A stretch of DNA of 64,000 nt from Brevibacterium mcbrellneri ATCC 49030 (GTDB taxonomy: Bacteria > Actinomycetota > Actinomycetes > Actinomycetales > Brevibacteriaceae). Position numbers and translations under genes: made by a program. Of this stretch, positions 52,331-60,767 are shown piece after piece; positions within the stretch are counted from its first letter, which is position 1, and every line of letters begins with the position of its first letter. The notes beneath the pieces are model-generated. The model saw only the letters and a program-made list of their open reading frames with translations, made no database searches and was not told the DNA's origin. The stretch lies in contig NZ_ADNU01000049.1 in NCBI RefSeq assembly GCF_000178455.1, forward strand, positions 1-64,000, given 5' to 3'.

Positions 52331-53959
52331 TTATCCGTTCCACTGCTCCCGCAGGAGTTTCTTGTCCAGCTTTCCGACCGAGGTGCGTGGCAGTTCGTCT
52401 GTAATGATCACCTTGTCTGGGAGCTGCCATTTGGCAAACCGTTCGCTCAAGGTGGTGTAGACGTCGTCTTCTGTCACGGTGTTACCTGGGCGTGGCACCA
52501 CGTACGCAACTGGGCGCTCTTGGTACTTGGGGTCCGGCACACCAATCACTGCGGCTTCGAGGATTTTGGCGTTGTCCAGAATGGAGTTTTCCATGTCGAT
52601 TGACGAAATCCATTCGCCGCCAGACTTGATAACGTCCTTGAGGCGGTCAGTCAGTCGCAGGTGTCCTGTTGGCTCAATGACGCCAACGTCACCTGAACGC
52701 CACCATCCGTCCATGAAGCGGTCAGAATTGTCGTCAAGCTTGTAGTAGCTTTCGGCAATCCACGGTCCGCGTAGCAGAAGTTCACCTGCGGACTTACCGT
52801 CACGCGGTAGCTCTTTGCCTGTGGGGTCCACAATCTTCATCTCTACGAGCAAGCTTGGAAGCCCCTGCGAACGCTTAAGGTCCCACTCTTCTTCTTCAGT
52901 GAGCGTTGACCCTGGCTTGGTTCGCACGTTGGCGGTGACCAGTGGTGTGGTTTCAGATGCTCCGTAGGCGTGGATGACGTTAGCTCCGGCGACCTCTTTG
53001 AAGCCCTTAATGAGAGCCAAAGCAGGTGCTGTTGAACCCGAAACCAGGCGCAGACGCGACAGGTCTGGCACATTGTCCAAGGTCTTCAGGTAGTCGAGCA
53101 CTGGAGCAAAGATAGCGGGTGCCCCGTTTGCGAGTGTCACTTCTTCTGTCACGAGCGCTGGCGCAACTTCTGCGATGTCGTTCGCACTGAACTTGCCGGG
53201 CAGAACCATCTTGGCTCCCACTGCAACACCCGCCTGTGGGAAGCCCCACGACATCACGTGGAACATAGGCGTCCAGGGCATGACAGTGTCTGCTTCTGTC
53301 ACTGACAGGATCTGGCACAGGTTCAGAGCGTGGAGCACTACGGAGCGGTGGGAGTAGAAGATTCCCTTGGGACGCCCAGTGGTTCCGGTGGTGTATCCGG
53401 CAAATGCGGCGGTGTTTTCTTCGACGAACTCAAAGTCGTACTCTTCGCTGGCTTCTGCCATGAGGTCTTCAAAGAAGACAACGTTGTCAAGCGTTGTGGA
53501 GATCTCCGAGGACGGCTTGTCCGTCATGACGATCCACTTCTTGACGTACACCTTGGGTGCCAGCTGCTCAGCGATTGGCAGAAGTGATTCGTCAACAAAA
53601 ACGGTTTCGGTACCTGAGTGGGACACCACGTACTCGAGGTCGTGGGTGGCCAACCGCAGGTTCAGCTGTACTAGGGTGGCTGCCACTGCCGGAATACCAA
53701 AGTACAGCTCCAGGCACCTCATCGAGTTCCAGTCGAGCACACCAACGGCGCTACCTGGGCCAATGCCCAAGTCTCCCAGGACGTTGGCAAGCTTCTTGAC
53801 GCGGCGTCCCAGTTCAGCGTAGTTGCTGCGCTTCCATTCGCCGTCAATTGTGCGGTGCACAATTTCGCGCTCTGGGAACACAGCTACTGAACGTGTCAGG
53901 AACGTGGTGAGGTTGAGCGGGAAGTTGTCTCCCTGGGTTGAAGCGCGTCCTTTAAGCAC
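52331..53959 (-). CDS. long-chain-fatty-acid-CoA ligase (AMP-forming)
   Basis: 542 residues of the ANL superfamily: YTTGTTGRPKGIFYSHRSVV (A3 motif), HAYGASETTPL (A5), WWRSGDVGVIEPTGHLRLTD (A7), RLKDVIKSGGEWISSIDMEN (A8) and the catalytic lysine in PRTSVGKLDKKLLR (A10). It activates a fatty acid through an acyl-AMP to acyl-CoA. It overlaps the enoyl-CoA hydratase gene by 8 bp, and both follow a quinone-type oxidoreductase, forming a small beta-oxidation-like operon. Chain length preference is unknown. Confidence 0.9.
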   Translation of the reverse strand: MLKGRASTQGDNFPLNLTTFLTRSVAVFPEREIVHRTIDGEWKRSNYAELGRRVKKLANVLGDLGIGPGSAVGVLDWNSMRCLELYFGIPAVAATLVQLNLRLATHDLEYVVSHSGTETVFVDESLLPIAEQLAPKVYVKKWIVMTDKPSSEISTTLDNVVFFEDLMAEASEEYDFEFVEENTAAFAGYTTGTTGRPKGIFYSHRSVVLHALNLCQILSVTEADTVMPWTPMFHVMSWGFPQAGVAVGAKMVLPGKFSANDIAEVAPALVTEEVTLANGAPAIFAPVLDYLKTLDNVPDLSRLRLVSGSTAPALALIKGFKEVAGANVIHAYGASETTPLVTANVRTKPGSTLTEEEEWDLKRSQGLPSLLVEMKIVDPTGKELPRDGKSAGELLLRGPWIAESYYKLDDNSDRFMDGWWRSGDVGVIEPTGHLRLTDRLKDVIKSGGEWISSIDMENSILDNAKILEAAVIGVPDPKYQERPVAYVVPRPGNTVTEDDVYTTLSERFAKWQLPDKVIITDELPRTSVGKLDKKLLREQWNG

Positions 53960-54722
53960 GGTTCACTCCTTTGAATACTGCGGGTCGTTTCTCCAAGAAT
54001 GCGGCTACGCCTTCTGCATAGTCTTCTGTTGTCCGAAGTGCATCTTGCCCTTCTGCCTCCCGGCCTAGAGCCGCATCAAGTTCAGTCAGTGTCGCGTCGT
54101 TGATGGCACGTTTGGTGCGCCCCAACGCAACGGTCGCGGATTTCGCGAAGGTGGCCGCAACTTCACCGGCCCGGGTATCCAAAAGATCGGGGGCAACGAC
54201 CTCGGACGCCAGCCCCCATTCAAACGCCGAGGTGGCAGTCAGTTTCTCTGCAGTGAGCGCCATGCGGAGGGCGCGGTGGCGGCCAGCGCTGGCCGCGACT
54301 AACGCGGTTGCCCCACCGTCGGGCATGAGTCCAATCCGAGTGAACGCGAGCATGAGGTATGACTTTTCGCTCATAAGAACGTAGTCAGCCATGAGGGCCA
54401 AGGAGCACCCGATCCCTGCAGCCGGACCGGACACCGCCGCAATCACAGGGACTTCGACGTTGCGGTAGGTCTGCATGAGACGAGTAATCTTTTCCATGCC
54501 CAGGCTGCCTTGGCCTGGGGACATGAGGCTCACGTCAGCGCCAGAACAGAACGCGCGCTCGTTACCTTTCACAATGACTGCACGCACTTCTGGGTCCAGG
54601 TTGGCCAGGGCGTCTTCCAGTGCAAGGAAAGCCTCGAGGTGCAACGCGTTCATAGCGTCTGGACGGTTGAACTGAATCGTGAGAATACCGTCGGTGAGAT
54701 CGGTGAGCACTCCTTGGCTCAT
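53952..54722 (-). CDS. enoyl-CoA hydratase/isomerase family protein
   Basis: 256 residues of the crotonase fold: ILTIQFNRPDAMNALHLEAF, KGNERAFCSGADVSLMSPGQ (oxyanion-hole GAD), PVIAAVSGPAAGIGCSLALM (second oxyanion-hole Gly) and FTRIGLMPDGGATALV. The residue at the first hydratase glutamate position is not clear. In FTRIGLMPDGG the usual E/D is the D of PDGG, so it may be a hydratase or an isomerase. It sits between an oxidoreductase and a CoA ligase in one operon. Confidence 0.88.
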   Translation of the reverse strand: MSQGVLTDLTDGILTIQFNRPDAMNALHLEAFLALEDALANLDPEVRAVIVKGNERAFCSGADVSLMSPGQGSLGMEKITRLMQTYRNVEVPVIAAVSGPAAGIGCSLALMADYVLMSEKSYLMLAFTRIGLMPDGGATALVAASAGRHRALRMALTAEKLTATSAFEWGLASEVVAPDLLDTRAGEVAATFAKSATVALGRTKRAINDATLTELDAALGREAEGQDALRTTEDYAEGVAAFLEKRPAVFKGVNRA

Positions 54723-54738
54723 AGCTCCTCCAATGTGT

Positions 54739-55701
54739 TTATGGGGTGAGTAGGATCTTGCCCATGACTGACCTGTTGTCCAGTTCAGCTAGGGCGGCGG
54801 ATGCGTCTTCTAATGGGAAGGTCGCGTGGATACGCGGGTTGAGCTTTCCGGCTTTGACGTGAGGAAGCAAGGTCTGCCACTGTTCGTCGATGAGCCCCGG
54901 GTTGGGCACGGTTGCCGCACCCCAGCCCACACCTGCAACGGAGATGTTATTCAAAAGCAGACGGTTGACTTTGACTTCTGGGATTCCGCCAGCGGTGAAG
55001 CCCAAAACCAGAAGGGTTCCGTACGTAGCCAGGCAGCGAAGTGAGTCAGTGAAGCGATCTCCACCCACAGGGTCTGCGACCAGGTCTACGCCACGGGGTT
55101 TGATTTCTTTTACGCGGTCTTTGAAACCATCGGCAAGAACCACGTGTTGTGCGCCGAGCTCCTTCACAATGGCCGCTTTTTCTTCAGTGGATACCACCGC
55201 GATAACTTCGGCTTCCATTGCGAGCGCAACCTGAACAAGGGCGCTTCCCAAACCACCTGCTGCGCCGTGGATAAGAACGCTCTGTCCGGCCTGAAGTTTG
55301 CCACGGTGACGCAACGCGAAGTCAGCAGTCAGAACGTTCATGGGCATTCCGGCAGCAGCTTCAAAGCTCACTTCGTCAGGGAGTTTGACAGTGTGCGTTG
55401 CCGGGGCGACTGCGTATTGTGCCCATGCCCCTTTATCCGTGATGAACGCGACGCGGTCTCCCACCTGGAAGTCGGCCCCCTTGCCAACTGCATGGACGGT
55501 ACCGGCGCCTTCAGAACCGATGATGAACGGGACTTGGTGTTTGGTTTGGTACATGCCGCGGGTTTGTAGAAGTTCCGGAAATGTCACACCGGCCGTGTGC
55601 ACTTCAACAACGACGCAACCAGCTGGTGGTTCTGGGATGTCGGCGTCGACAACTTTCAGGGCCTGCGGTCCTGTGAGTTCCGGTAGCTGAACGGCTTTCA
55701 T
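54739..55701 (-). CDS. NADPH:quinone oxidoreductase-family enzyme
   Basis: 320 residues. The MDR fold opens MKAVQLPELTGPQALKVVD, with VTFPELLQTRGMYQ, FIIGSEGAGTVHAVGKGADF, the nucleotide-binding LIHGAAGGLGSALVQVALAM and RGVDLVADPVGGD. It has no zinc ligands. In this operon it may act as an enoyl- or acyl-CoA-associated reductase, but plain quinone or enone reduction is equally possible. The ATG at 55701 has AAAGGAG before it. It is the first gene of the three-gene leftward unit, 16 bp ahead of the hydratase. Confidence 0.87.
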   Translation of the reverse strand: MKAVQLPELTGPQALKVVDADIPEPPAGCVVVEVHTAGVTFPELLQTRGMYQTKHQVPFIIGSEGAGTVHAVGKGADFQVGDRVAFITDKGAWAQYAVAPATHTVKLPDEVSFEAAAGMPMNVLTADFALRHRGKLQAGQSVLIHGAAGGLGSALVQVALAMEAEVIAVVSTEEKAAIVKELGAQHVVLADGFKDRVKEIKPRGVDLVADPVGGDRFTDSLRCLATYGTLLVLGFTAGGIPEVKVNRLLLNNISVAGVGWGAATVPNPGLIDEQWQTLLPHVKAGKLNPRIHATFPLEDASAALAELDNRSVMGKILLTP

Positions 55702-55875
55702 GAGTCTCCTTTGACGTATTAGCACCAACGAGCTCATCTTAACGCTCGATCAGTGCGGGAGTGAAAAACTGTGTGACCCGTATCATGGTGTGGTCAAAGG
55801 CCTCGTCAGCACAACAGATTTCAGCAGGGTGTGTACGATACTCAAGACTTTGTTAGACGAGAGGACAAAATTTCA

Positions 55876-57285
55876 ATGGCTGAGATCTTTGCTCTACTCA
55901 TCTTCGTTGCTCTCTTTGCGATCGGCGCCGTTCGAGGTGTGCACATTGGCGTGCTGATGATTGCTGGGGCGGCAGGAACAGGAATCGTTCTCGCGGGGAT
56001 GGAAGTAAAGGAAATCGTTGAAGGTTTCCCACTGAACATCATGATTCTGCTCGTCGGAGTCACGTATTTCTTTGCGATCGCACAAACTAACGGCACCATT
56101 GACGCCCTCATTGATAGAGCACTAACGAAGGTCGGAAACCGAGCCGCCTTGTTGCCACTTGTGTTCTTTCTTCTCACCATGGGAATCGCATCGATGGGTG
56201 CGCCACTTGCGGGACTGGTCATGATGCCTGTAGCGATGCAAGTTGCTCGTAGGTACGGGATCGACTTCGCGCTGATGGGCCTGGCTGTGTGTTTCGCGAT
56301 TGGCGCTGGCGGTTTTGCCCCTACAAGCCTTTACGGCATCGTCACCTACGGAACAGCGCACTCAGCAGGCATATCATTGCACCCGTTTGTTTTGTTTGGA
56401 ATCGCCGTAGCCACTTACGTGATTATGCTGGCAGTCAGTTACACCATGTTCGGGCGTTCGCTTATGCGCACGCAGACGTCAGCTCAACGTTCGATTGACG
56501 TACCGGACCTGGCAACTGCTCGCGCACAGGGCAACCACCCGTCTGAGCAAGAAACGGCTCTCAACCGAGGAAAAGCGTCAATCGCGAGCGGTGATTTTCT
56601 TAGCGATGACGACGAAGCAATGTATAGCTCTGCAGACGCTGACAACGAGTCGGTCGCCGTCCAGAAACTCACCACGGTTCAGATCCTGACTGTCGTTATG
56701 ATCGTCGCTTTGATCGGCGCTGTGATAGCACTCGCGGCTTTTGGCAAGGAGCCTGACATTGGAATTCTTTGCTTTGCGTTTGCTTCCGTATTGACGCTTA
56801 TCGACCCTTCTACAGGAAAGAACTCAGTCAGCAAGATCGACTGGTCGACCGTCCTTCTCGTGGGCGGGATCATCACATTCGTGGGAGTTCTCGAGCACAT
56901 GGGGGCGGTCGACCTTCTGGGAGAGGCCGCTAAATCGGCGGGATCGCCCATTGTTGCGGCTTTTGTTCTGTGCCTTGTGGGAGGTCTGGTTTCAGCTTTT
57001 GCTTCGACCACGGGGATCCTAGCCGCGCTTGTTCCTCTCGCGTTACCACTGATTGCAGATGGAAGCCTTCCAGGCTGGGCACTCATCGCTGCGCTCGGAA
57101 TTTGCTCAGCGGTGGTCGATGTCAGCCCGTTTTCCACTTTGGGCGCCACGGTTGTCGCAACAGCTCCAGAAGAAGACAAACCCAGGTTGGTTCGAGTGCT
57201 CACTCGATTTGGGCTTTCAATGGTAGTGATTGGGCCAGTTGCATTGATCGGTTTGCTTGTCGTGCCAACTATGCTTGCAAGCTAG
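55876..57285 (+). CDS. MatC/SLC13-like dicarboxylate or C4-acid carrier
   Basis: 469 residues with about 12 helices in two halves. MAEIFALLIFVALFAIGAVR, GVHIGVLMIAGAAGTGIVLA and VGVTYFFAIAQTNGTIDALI suggest the malonate-carrier MatC N-terminal domain. AIASMGAPLAGLVMMPVA-like and VLTLIDPSTGKNSVSKIDWS are also visible. A long acidic cytoplasmic loop (about 225-270; SGDFLSDDDEAMYSSADADN) separates the halves and is unusual. The ATG at 55876 follows GAGGAC. It ends 4 bp inside the convergent GNAT gene's stop. Confidence 0.75.
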   Translation: MAEIFALLIFVALFAIGAVRGVHIGVLMIAGAAGTGIVLAGMEVKEIVEGFPLNIMILLVGVTYFFAIAQTNGTIDALIDRALTKVGNRAALLPLVFFLLTMGIASMGAPLAGLVMMPVAMQVARRYGIDFALMGLAVCFAIGAGGFAPTSLYGIVTYGTAHSAGISLHPFVLFGIAVATYVIMLAVSYTMFGRSLMRTQTSAQRSIDVPDLATARAQGNHPSEQETALNRGKASIASGDFLSDDDEAMYSSADADNESVAVQKLTTVQILTVVMIVALIGAVIALAAFGKEPDIGILCFAFASVLTLIDPSTGKNSVSKIDWSTVLLVGGIITFVGVLEHMGAVDLLGEAAKSAGSPIVAAFVLCLVGGLVSAFASTTGILAALVPLALPLIADGSLPGWALIAALGICSAVVDVSPFSTLGATVVATAPEEDKPRLVRVLTRFGLSMVVIGPVALIGLLVVPTMLAS

Positions 57286-57869
57286 TTCGGTATGTCCAGC
57301 CCTTTTGACAGCACCACAAATTCCAGATCATCACGCAGGGGCGTACCAAAACGCTCATCACCGTACGGGAACGGTTCAGTCTCCCCAGTGGGCTCGTATC
57401 CTCTGCGCCTGTAGAACTCAATCAGTTCACTGCGCTGTCGAATCACGGTCATCTTGATACTGCGCACACCCCACTGGGAACGCACCCAGTTTTCTGCCCA
57501 CGCCATCAACCGCGAACCCAGCCCGCTCCCCTGCTGATCTGGAGACACTGCAAACATGCCCAAGTACGCTTCCCGCTCACTGGTGCGTACCAACTGGACG
57601 GACGCGGCAAAGGTAGTTACCGCCTCGGGCGAGGAGGTGCTGGTCTCAGTCGCTCCGGGCACGTGGGCAGGGACCGCGAACACCACGGTGTCGTCCTGGG
57701 CGAGCACCTCAGCTGCCATCGTGGCGTCCAGCCGTTGACCAGCCAGCAAATCCGCCTCGGTGGTCCACCCTGCGCGGGAAGCCTCACCTCGGTAGGCGGA
57801 CTCCACCAACGCGACCCACGGTTCGATCGCCTGGGCGGTCACCCGCACAGGCGTTAAAGCCTCAGCCAC
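57282..57869 (-). CDS. GNAT-family N-acetyltransferase
   Basis: 195 residues. The GNAT core includes YLGMFAVSPDQQGSGLGSRL (acetyl-CoA loop) and FYRRRGYEPTGETEPFPYGD near the end. The GTG at 57869 fits the family start and overlaps the end of the ornithine-cyclodeaminase-like gene by 8 bp. Earlier ATGs are inside that gene. It is likely translationally coupled to it. Substrate unknown. Confidence 0.8.
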   Translation of the reverse strand: MAEALTPVRVTAQAIEPWVALVESAYRGEASRAGWTTEADLLAGQRLDATMAAEVLAQDDTVVFAVPAHVPGATETSTSSPEAVTTFAASVQLVRTSEREAYLGMFAVSPDQQGSGLGSRLMAWAENWVRSQWGVRSIKMTVIRQRSELIEFYRRRGYEPTGETEPFPYGDERFGTPLRDDLEFVVLSKGLDIPN

Positions 57870-58827
57870 GTTCGCCTTTGACCGCTTCGTAAATCGCAGC
57901 GGCGACTGCGATGTCTTCCCACGACATTCCGGCCGATTTAAACACCACCGGGGCTCCACTAGCTACGGCACCCGCATCCAGTGAGTGCGCCCATGTGCGG
58001 ACATCTCCCCATGTCAGGTGCCCTTCGTTGACAGCCTGGATGACGTCACCACACTCCGCCTTCGCCGTAGCCATGCTTTCCACCAGGACGGTCGCCCGGC
58101 CTAACAGTTCGCCGGGAAGTTCACGCGCGTCCGGGGTGTGGGAGCCCATCGCTACAACGCAAGCGCTGTCATTGATGAGGGATGCGTCAAAAAGAGGTTC
58201 GGACGCCGAGGTGGCAGTCACTACCAGCCCAGCCTCCTGGAGGGCCCCAGTCGCCTGCGAGGACTCAGCGACAATCTGGTCGACTTCGATGCCGTGTGCG
58301 TGGGCGTCTTTGACAACCTGGTCACCACGGCCTGGGGTGCGCACGATCACGCTTGTGCGAGTGATAGGGAGGTTCTGGTGGGCTGCGCGAATGTGCGGCA
58401 CCGCTTGTACGCCGTTGCCAAAAACCACCATGGACAGGCCCTCAGGGTTGCGTGCCCGAGCAAACGGGAGCACTCCGGCAAGAGAGACCGCGGGTGTGCG
58501 CAGGTTGGTGAGCGCTACCCCGTCGATGGTTGCGAGTGTGCGGTGAGTAGTGCCGTCTAACAATAGGCACGTTCCTTGGATGAGCGGTTCGCCACGTTCC
58601 GGGTTATTTGGCGTGGCGGTGAGTACTTTCACCCCCGCATACGCACCCACCTGGGATGGCATGAAGAGGAACTCACCACCTCGGAGTTCACTACGGGTTC
58701 GCACGCCGTCAGTTTCGGGATCAAAGCCGTTTGCCAAGGTGCCTCGCAGGACCTCAACAGCCCCGGCAAAGTCCAAAGCGGCGTCTACTTCGTGAGAATC
58801 AATGTGTAAAACTTCCTGACTCGCCAT
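57862..58827 (-). CDS. ornithine cyclodeaminase / mu-crystallin family enzyme
   Basis: 321 residues. ASQEVLHIDSHEVDAALDFA, YAGVKVLTATPNNPERGEPL, LTNLRTPAVSLAGVLPFARA, MVVFGNGVQAVPHIRAAHQN (the usual GxGxQ becomes GNGVQ) and VVAMGSHTPDARELPGELL define the family. These reduce cyclic imines such as pyrroline-2-carboxylate, or deaminate ornithine, using NAD(P)H. The catalytic Asp equivalent may be in SHTPDARE. The ATG at 58827 starts the family alignment; the longer frame does not fit. A divergent small GNAT gene starts 35 bp away. Confidence 0.85.
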   Translation of the reverse strand: MASQEVLHIDSHEVDAALDFAGAVEVLRGTLANGFDPETDGVRTRSELRGGEFLFMPSQVGAYAGVKVLTATPNNPERGEPLIQGTCLLLDGTTHRTLATIDGVALTNLRTPAVSLAGVLPFARARNPEGLSMVVFGNGVQAVPHIRAAHQNLPITRTSVIVRTPGRGDQVVKDAHAHGIEVDQIVAESSQATGALQEAGLVVTATSASEPLFDASLINDSACVVAMGSHTPDARELPGELLGRATVLVESMATAKAECGDVIQAVNEGHLTWGDVRTWAHSLDAGAVASGAPVVFKSAGMSWEDIAVAAAIYEAVKGERG

Positions 58828-58861
58828 GCTCTCAGCATAACGAACGCATACAGTTGGCTGT

Positions 58862-59161
58862 ATGGAGTTCAACGCAGACGACATCGCAATCGTCCACAAC
58901 GAAAAAGACCGCCTCTACAGTGTGGAATATCAGGGTGCATCGATTGCATTTTGCTCATACACCGAAGATGCTGAAGCGCGCATCCGCGATTTCAACCACA
59001 CCGTGACTCAGCCCGAGTACGGCGGGCTCGGGCTTGCAGGCAAGGTTGTCCGGCACGCTCTTGATGACTCGATCAGTGACGGGTTCTCGATCCAAGCTGG
59101 ATGTTCCTACGTTGAGCACTTCATTGAGAAGAACCCCGAATACAAAGAGCACCTGGCTTAA
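58862..59161 (+). CDS. small GNAT-like acetyltransferase (YidJ-type)
   Basis: 99 residues, about half a GNAT domain: IVHNEKDRLYSVEYQGASI, FNHTVTQPEYGGLGLAGKVV (acetyl-CoA loop with G-x-G-x-A) and GFSIQAGCSYVEHFIEKNPE, with the C-terminal CxYVxxYixxNPEY motif typical of the small acetyltransferase subfamily. Function unknown. It precedes the succinate-semialdehyde dehydrogenase by 68 bp on the same strand. Confidence 0.85.
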   Translation: MEFNADDIAIVHNEKDRLYSVEYQGASIAFCSYTEDAEARIRDFNHTVTQPEYGGLGLAGKVVRHALDDSISDGFSIQAGCSYVEHFIEKNPEYKEHLA

Positions 59162-59229
59162 AACCATACCTGTCTAAAACAGAACCCCTAGCTGAAACAA
59201 ACACAACCGGCTAAAAGGAAGGGCACAAC

Positions 59230-60687
59230 ATGGACGTGCAGAGCATTATCGACAAGGTACCTACCGGCCTTTACATCAACGGGCAGTGGCGTGATGCCGA
59301 AGGTGGCAACACGTTTGAGGTGGAAAACCCCGCAACCGGTGACGTGATCGCACGCGTTGCTGACGGAACTCAAGAGGACGCCCTTGAGGCCATCAGGGTT
59401 GCCGGTGACACCCAAAAGGAATGGGCAGCAACGGCTCCGCGCGAACGCTCTGAGGTTTTGCGACGCGCTTTTGAGATTCTCATGGAACGTCAGGACGACA
59501 TTGCTGCAGTGATGTGCTCTGAAATGGGTAAGTCACTCACTGAGTCCAAGGGCGAGGTCGCCTATGGCGCCGAATTTTTCCGCTGGTTTGCGGAAGAAGC
59601 AGTGCGTGTTGGTGGCGACTTCACGATGTCCACCGACGGCAAGACACGCCTCATGGTTTCGCGTGAACCCGTTGGACCGTGCGTGCTGGTCACACCGTGG
59701 AACTTCCCGCTGGCGATGGGCACCCGCAAGATCGGTCCAGCCATTGCCGCCGGGTGCACCATGGTGTTCAAACCCGCCAAGCTCACCCCACTGACCTCAC
59801 TCATGTTGGTACAGGCCTTAGAGGACGCGGGCCTTCCCGCCGGCGTTCTCAACGTGGTGACATCCAAGTCAGCGAGCCGCGTTGTCACTCCGTGGATGGA
59901 ATCCGGGATTGCTCGCAAAGTGTCCTTTACCGGATCAACCGGTGTGGGCATTGGGCTGCTGGAACAGGCGGCGCAGAATGTCATGAAGTCGTCCATGGAA
60001 TTGGGCGGAAACGCTCCGTTCGTGGTGTGCGAAGACGCTGACCTAGACGCAGCCGTCGAAGGCGCCATGCTTGCCAAGATGCGCAACATTGGTGAAGCGT
60101 GCACGGCCGCCAACCGCTTCTACGTCCACGAGTCCCTGGCGCAGGACTTCGCTGCGAAGATGGTCGAGCGCATGGAAGCGCTCAAGGTAGGCAACGGCAT
60201 TGAAGAAGGTGTGGATATTGGGCCGCTGGTCGAAGAATCCGCACGCGACAAGGTCGACAGCCTGGTCAGCGACGCTGTTGCCAAGGGCGCAAAGGTCGCG
60301 ACGGGTGGGAAGAAGATCGACGGCCCGGGCTACTTCTACCAGCCCACCGTTTTGACCGATGTCCCCCGCGACGCTGACATCGCAGTCGAAGAGATCTTTG
60401 GCCCGGTAGCCCCGATCTTCACGTTCACCAGCGACGACGAAGCGATTGAGCAGGCCAACTCCACGGACTTTGGACTGGCTGGCTACATCTTCACACAGTC
60501 CCTGGACCGCGGTCTGCGCCTGTCTGAACAGCTGCAGGTTGGCATGGTGGGCTTGAACACCGGCCTGGTGTCGAACCCCGCAGCGCCGTTCGGCGGCGTC
60601 AAGCAGTCCGGCCTGGGCCGTGAAGGCTCCAACGTCGGAATCGACGAATACCTCGAAGTGAAGTACGTGGCCACACCGCGAAGCTAA
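59230..60687 (+). CDS. gabD: succinate-semialdehyde dehydrogenase
   Basis: 485 residues, GabD-type. Motifs include VLVTPWNFPLAMGTRKIGPA, VSFTGSTGVGIGLLEQAAQN, SMELGGNAPFVVCEDADLDA (catalytic Glu), NIGEACTAANRFYVH (catalytic Cys), PFGGVKQSGLGREGSNVGID. It oxidises succinate semialdehyde to succinate with NAD(P)+. The ATG at 59230 has AAGGAAGGG before it. A strong terminator follows. Confidence 0.88.
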   Translation: MDVQSIIDKVPTGLYINGQWRDAEGGNTFEVENPATGDVIARVADGTQEDALEAIRVAGDTQKEWAATAPRERSEVLRRAFEILMERQDDIAAVMCSEMGKSLTESKGEVAYGAEFFRWFAEEAVRVGGDFTMSTDGKTRLMVSREPVGPCVLVTPWNFPLAMGTRKIGPAIAAGCTMVFKPAKLTPLTSLMLVQALEDAGLPAGVLNVVTSKSASRVVTPWMESGIARKVSFTGSTGVGIGLLEQAAQNVMKSSMELGGNAPFVVCEDADLDAAVEGAMLAKMRNIGEACTAANRFYVHESLAQDFAAKMVERMEALKVGNGIEEGVDIGPLVEESARDKVDSLVSDAVAKGAKVATGGKKIDGPGYFYQPTVLTDVPRDADIAVEEIFGPVAPIFTFTSDDEAIEQANSTDFGLAGYIFTQSLDRGLRLSEQLQVGMVGLNTGLVSNPAAPFGGVKQSGLGREGSNVGIDEYLEVKYVATPRS

Positions 60688-60703
60688 GGACGGTTCATAC
60701 GAT

Positions 60704-60740
60704 TGGAGCTCGGATGCTTACTGCAAGCATCCGAGCTCCA
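60704..60740. terminator. bidirectional hairpin between gabD and the convergent gene
   Basis: TGGAGCTCGGATGCTT (60704-60719) and AAGCATCCGAGCTCCA (60725-60740) pair over 16 bp with a 5-base loop. Only a short T-run follows. Confidence 0.8.
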
Positions 60741-60767
60741 GCCGTTTCTAGACGGTTACAGCAAGAA

